Of a stretch of 9,374 bases of DNA, positions 6,970 to 9,374 are shown piece by piece. This stretch comes from Bacillota bacterium (GTDB lineage Bacteria; Bacillota_C; Negativicutes; CTSoil-072), in NCBI GenBank assembly GCA_017861495.1, contig JAGFXW010000086.1, forward strand, positions 1 to 9,374, in the 5' to 3' direction. Every line of letters starts with the position of its first letter. The first letter of the stretch is position 1. The notes beneath the pieces were generated by a model that did no database searches, was not told the DNA's origin, and worked only from the letters and a program-made list of their open reading frames with translations. Both the position numbers and the translations under genes were made by a program.

Positions 6970-6999
6970 ATTAAAGATAGTCTATCTTAGTTAAGTCAA
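6970..6999 (-). promoter_or_regulatory. Predicted sigma-70 promoter of the antiporter/ATPase operon with palindromic operator
   Basis: On the minus strand TTGACT (6999-6994, five of six matches to the -35 consensus) is separated by 18 bp from TTTAAT (6975-6970, five of six matches at -10). Transcription would begin near 6963, about 110 nt before the antiporter ATG. The spacer contains a perfect palindrome, AAGATAG-T-CTATCTT (6974-6988), overlapping the -10 edge. A protein bound there would block RNA polymerase, so a repressor site is plausible. Confidence 0.5.
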
Positions 7000-7070
7000 A
7001 TTTTCTAGTTTACTGCGTATTCTTCGTACAACTGCGAATGAAAGGCGGTAATCTTGATAGTTTAAGGTTT

Positions 7071-7802
7071 TCATCGACTACAAACACAGTATCTGGGAAA
7101 ATCAAATAATTTTGCCAAACCCGCTGCGGTTGTCCCATAATAAATAACCGGTTTTCCTTGCTGCAATTCACGATATGAATCATTAACAAGGACACTGCCG
7201 GTAGTCAAAACAATATCCGCCCAGCGAGCATTTTCGGCATTAAGCGCAGCATCTTCAATACGAACTCCACAGCGAATTTGACCAATGTTCTCCGGATTCA
7301 TATCAGTCACCTTAAGTTCGCTCCCCGCATTATGCAAAGCTTCGATCAAAGCAGGCTGCAATCCAATAAATGCGATTTTGGGCCGTCCATACTTTTCCTG
7401 AATAAAAGCAGGCAATTGCTTCGCGCAAAGAGCCGGTTCCTTATCTTTACAATGAACAGTTGCCTCTATTTGCCCCAGGCTGCGTAATATGGCGTTTAAC
7501 GTTGCAACAAACACCGCACGGTGAAAATTAGTATCAAACGGCAGGTTTAACACATCACCCAAGGTGCCTTCAAAGCGTCCTGCTTGATCAGTAAACGCCT
7601 GTCCGACACCATCGCGAAATTTTGCCTCCATCAACACCTCTTTACCCGTAAGGAGAGGATAATCATCCCGATCCGGCTTCCCAATCGCTTCTTCCGGCGT
7701 AAGCTCACGCGCCGATACAATCGAAATTTTTTCATCCTGGTCCCATTTTTGTTCTTCCGCTATTTTAATCAATTGAATTCTGGCTTCTTCTAACAACGTC
7801 AT
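7071..7802 (-). CDS. DUF364 (putative heavy-metal chelation) Rossmann-like protein
   Basis: The protein has 243 aa. AAAGGAG lies 9 nt before the ATG at 7802. Residues 1 to about 110 carry the N-terminal domain with YPLLTGKEVLMEAKF, GVGQAFTD and NFHRAVFVATLNAI, the layout of DUF4213. Residues from about 140 form the DUF364 Rossmann-like half: KIAFIGLQPALIEAL, a VTDMNPENIGQI strand, then ADIVLTTGSVLVNDSYREL and KPVIYYGTTAAGLAKLF. It ends YCVCSR, with two cysteines near the terminus. No signal peptide or membrane segment is seen. The family's annotation as heavy-metal chelation is putative, taken from structural and neighbourhood arguments, and no reaction is proven. It lies 3' of mrp and is separated from it by a strong hairpin, so it may have its own promoter within the 68-bp gap, though I found no convincing one there. 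No terminator is clear downstream, before the antiporter promoter. Confidence 0.82.
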   Translation of the reverse strand: MTLLEEARIQLIKIAEEQKWDQDEKISIVSARELTPEEAIGKPDRDDYPLLTGKEVLMEAKFRDGVGQAFTDQAGRFEGTLGDVLNLPFDTNFHRAVFVATLNAILRSLGQIEATVHCKDKEPALCAKQLPAFIQEKYGRPKIAFIGLQPALIEALHNAGSELKVTDMNPENIGQIRCGVRIEDAALNAENARWADIVLTTGSVLVNDSYRELQQGKPVIYYGTTAAGLAKLFDFPRYCVCSR

Positions 7803-7870
7803 TAAACACCGCTCCTTTCAATATGAAGATAAAATCATTAAAATCCTATAAACTTCACTGCAGCATAATG

Positions 7871-7914
7871 AAAACCGGCATAACAATCTCAAGCCGAATT
7901 GTTATGCCGGTTTT
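7871..7914. terminator. Strong 17-bp hairpin terminator after mrp
   Basis: A perfect inverted repeat pairs 7871-7887 with 7898-7914 around a 10-nt loop. The core is CCGGCATAACAAT, flanked by A4 on the left and T5 on the right, so it is U-tailed on both strands. On the minus strand it begins 18 bp after the mrp stop codon and should end or attenuate that transcript before the DUF364 gene. The tail on that side is only four T, so some readthrough into DUF364 is possible. Confidence 0.82.
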
Positions 7915-7931
7915 TAGAGAATATGGATTAA

Positions 7932-9137
7932 TTAGCCGTGGCACTCATGGCCATGCGCCGCACAAGAATCTCCTGAATCGGTAAGTGACCCTGCGAGCCA
8001 GTTGAGAGCAACTGTCTTCACATCGCCGGAACATCCACGTAACACTTCAATCCCGGAATTATGTAAAACATTGACTGCCCCATCACCCATGTTGCCTGCG
8101 AGCATTACTTTAACACCCAGCGCAGACAGGGTTTGAGCAATATTCGATTTACAGCCGCAACCAACAGGCGACTCAATAACTTCTTGGTTCACGATTTCCT
8201 TTTTAGCGCAATCGACGGTGAAAACAGTAAAATATTCGCAATGGCCAAAATGATCATCAATACGGTCGTTGCGCGACGGCAAAGCAATTTTCATAATAGC
8301 ATCATCCTCTTTCTCTTTTTTGGGCAATTGTTGGATCAACTGATCGACAATATGCTGCATCTCTTTTTTCGCATGACTGGTTAAACTGTCTATACTTTGA
8401 CCTGCATCGCCGGCGGCAGCCACACCGGGATCAATAGGAAGACGTCCTAAAAATGGAATGTTATATTTAGCTGCAGTCTTTTCACCGCCGCCAGATTTGA
8501 ATATATCATGCGTCTTACCGCAATCTGGGCAAATAAACCCACTCATATTTTCAACAATACCCAAAATTGGCAATTTAACCAACTGACAAAAATTAATCGA
8601 TTTGCGCACATCCGCCAACGCAATTTCTTGTGGGGTAGTGACAATAACAGCTTGGCAACCGGTCACAGTCTGAGCCACCGTCAGAGGTTCATCGCCTGTT
8701 CCGGGAGGACTGTCAATAATCAGATAATCAAGCGGTCCCCAATTTACTTCCGACAGGAATTGGCGTATGATACCAATCTTCACCGGTCCACGCCAAATCA
8801 GCGGCGAATCCGGCTGATCCAACAATCCTTGAATAGACATGATTTTCAAATTTTCTGTATACAAATGCGGCTGAATTTGCCCGTCGGCAATATTCAGTTG
8901 TAGTCCAGTGAGCCCGAAAAGTCCGGCAATGCTCGGACCATGCACATCCACATCCAGAAGACCGACTTTATAACCCTGGTTGCTCAAAAAAACAGCCAAA
9001 TTCGCAGATACTGTGCTTTTTCCCACTCCGCCCTTACCACTCATAACTACGATCTTGTGGTCTACTTGTTGTAAAAACTGATTAATTTTTTGATCTTGTT
9101 CCTCCTGTTGAGGATCCTTTGCTCCATGACAAGCCAT
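7932..9137 (-). CDS. mrp: Mrp/NBP35-family Fe-S carrier ATPase fused to a NifX-like domain
   Basis: The start at 9137 gives 401 aa. The upstream ATG at 9149 directly abuts AAAGGAG, leaving no spacer, so the second ATG, 12 nt beyond it, is preferred. Residues 28-270 are the Mrp ATPase: deviant Walker A SGKGGVGKST (33-42), DVDVHGPS (62-69), Walker B LIIDSPPGTGDE (139-150), and the conserved CPDC (203-206), which binds a bridging Fe-S cluster at the dimer interface in relatives. Residues 282 to about 385 form a NifX/NifB-C-like domain (PF02579 type: MKIALPS, DDHFGHCEYF, the GCGCKSNIAQTL stretch, MLAGNMGDGAVNVL), related to iron-molybdenum cofactor carriers. The tail (SCAAHGHECHG) is rich in Cys and His. 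Mrp proteins assemble or carry Fe-S clusters in the cytoplasm, and the fusion suggests cluster or metal-cofactor handling. The N-terminal cysteine set of many relatives is reduced to one Cys (MACHG). Confidence 0.9.
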   Translation of the reverse strand: MACHGAKDPQQEEQDQKINQFLQQVDHKIVVMSGKGGVGKSTVSANLAVFLSNQGYKVGLLDVDVHGPSIAGLFGLTGLQLNIADGQIQPHLYTENLKIMSIQGLLDQPDSPLIWRGPVKIGIIRQFLSEVNWGPLDYLIIDSPPGTGDEPLTVAQTVTGCQAVIVTTPQEIALADVRKSINFCQLVKLPILGIVENMSGFICPDCGKTHDIFKSGGGEKTAAKYNIPFLGRLPIDPGVAAAGDAGQSIDSLTSHAKKEMQHIVDQLIQQLPKKEKEDDAIMKIALPSRNDRIDDHFGHCEYFTVFTVDCAKKEIVNQEVIESPVGCGCKSNIAQTLSALGVKVMLAGNMGDGAVNVLHNSGIEVLRGCSGDVKTVALNWLAGSLTDSGDSCAAHGHECHG

Positions 9138-9268
9138 CGCTAAATCCATCTCCTTTAGTTTCTATATTCGTATATTTTCCACTGTCAATCATCTATCTTA
9201 GGTTCTCCAACTTACTTATTATAAAATCCGCTTTCTTCGCTTAATTTTTTCTTCGCATTTATATCCCT

Positions 9269-9298
9269 AATTTCATTGCTTGATTGTAAAATGAAATT
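9269..9298. repeat. 9-bp inverted repeat in the region upstream of mrp
   Basis: AATTTCATT (9269-9277) pairs perfectly with AATGAAATT (9290-9298), with 12 bases between. It is AT-rich and has no T-run on either side, so it is not a terminator. It lies between the start of mrp and a likely plus-strand gene beyond the window, and could be an operator serving either. The rest of 9138-9374 holds a TATAAT-like sequence on the minus strand (9223-9218) without a good -35, so the mrp promoter is not fixed. Confidence 0.3.
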
Positions 9299-9336
9299 GA
9301 ACTAATGAAAAAATCCATAGTGGACCTAAACTGTAA

Positions 9337-9374
9337 TATAATTAATTCACCACAAACAATTAATTACAGGAAGG
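9337..9374 (+). promoter_or_regulatory. Probable promoter and ribosome binding site of a plus-strand gene beyond the window
   Basis: A perfect TATAAT lies at 9337-9342 on the plus strand, but no good -35 is found 16-18 bp before it (9314-9319 reads TCCATA). The window's final bases, AGGAAGG (9368-9374), are a strong ribosome binding site, so a start codon is expected within about 10 bp outside. The gene would be divergent to mrp and would share a roughly 240-bp intergenic region. Confidence 0.45.

Noticed and set aside
7010..7195. Overlapping minus-strand reading frame at the DUF364 3' end, suggesting a frameshift
   Set aside because: Its translation shows no DUF364 similarity, and the DUF364 frame ends naturally after its last conserved block.
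9161..9188. TTGACA-N16-TATAGA promoter for mrp
   Set aside because: Transcription would start at about 9154, inside the ribosome binding site, removing part of it.

Overview
The window looks like chromosomal DNA from a low-GC, anaerobic Firmicute. The basis is strong AGGAG-type ribosome binding sites on nearly every gene, AT-rich spacers, and a gene set (DUF1847, DUF2680, DUF364, an Mrp-NifX fusion) common in Clostridia and Negativicutes. A diderm Negativicute such as a Sporomusaceae member would fit, but this is inference from gene content, not from a marker gene. There is no transposase, integrase, CRISPR array, tRNA or rRNA.

Layout. On the plus strand, positions 1-261 hold the C-terminal end of a sensor histidine kinase. 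Next is a 129-bp spacer with 11-bp-periodic direct repeats of the type bound by PhoP/OmpR-family response regulators, then a small exported DUF2680 protein (391-798) with a Met/Gly/Gln-rich tail. Everything from 866 to 9137 is on the minus strand. In transcription order, from right to left, it is: mrp fused to a NifX-like domain (9137-7932); a strong hairpin (7871-7914); a DUF364 Rossmann-like protein (7802-7071); a promoter and a long structured leader (about 6999-6886); a CPA1 Na+/H+ antiporter (6850-5318); a P3A proton-pumping ATPase (5279-2844) with its own terminator (2759-2791); a YeiH-family membrane protein (2635-1655); and a cysteine-rich DUF1847 protein (1525-866). The right end (9138-9374) is a divergent intergenic region whose last bases look like the ribosome binding site of a plus-strand gene just outside the window.

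How the genes work together. The clearest unit is the two-gene antiporter/ATPase operon. The ATPase would use ATP to pump protons out, and the antiporter would spend that gradient to export Na+ (or K+), or the pair could manage cytoplasmic pH. It is preceded by a predicted promoter with a perfect 15-bp palindrome in its spacer and by a 71-nt imperfect palindrome in the leader RNA, so the operon looks regulated at two levels. The kinase/DUF2680 pair resembles an envelope-stress output like CpxA/CpxP, by analogy only. The Mrp-NifX, DUF364 and DUF1847 proteins suggest metal or Fe-S handling, but nothing shows they act together. I see no clearly new defence or mobile system. The best candidates for something undescribed are the antiporter leader and the kinase-linked DUF2680 operator.
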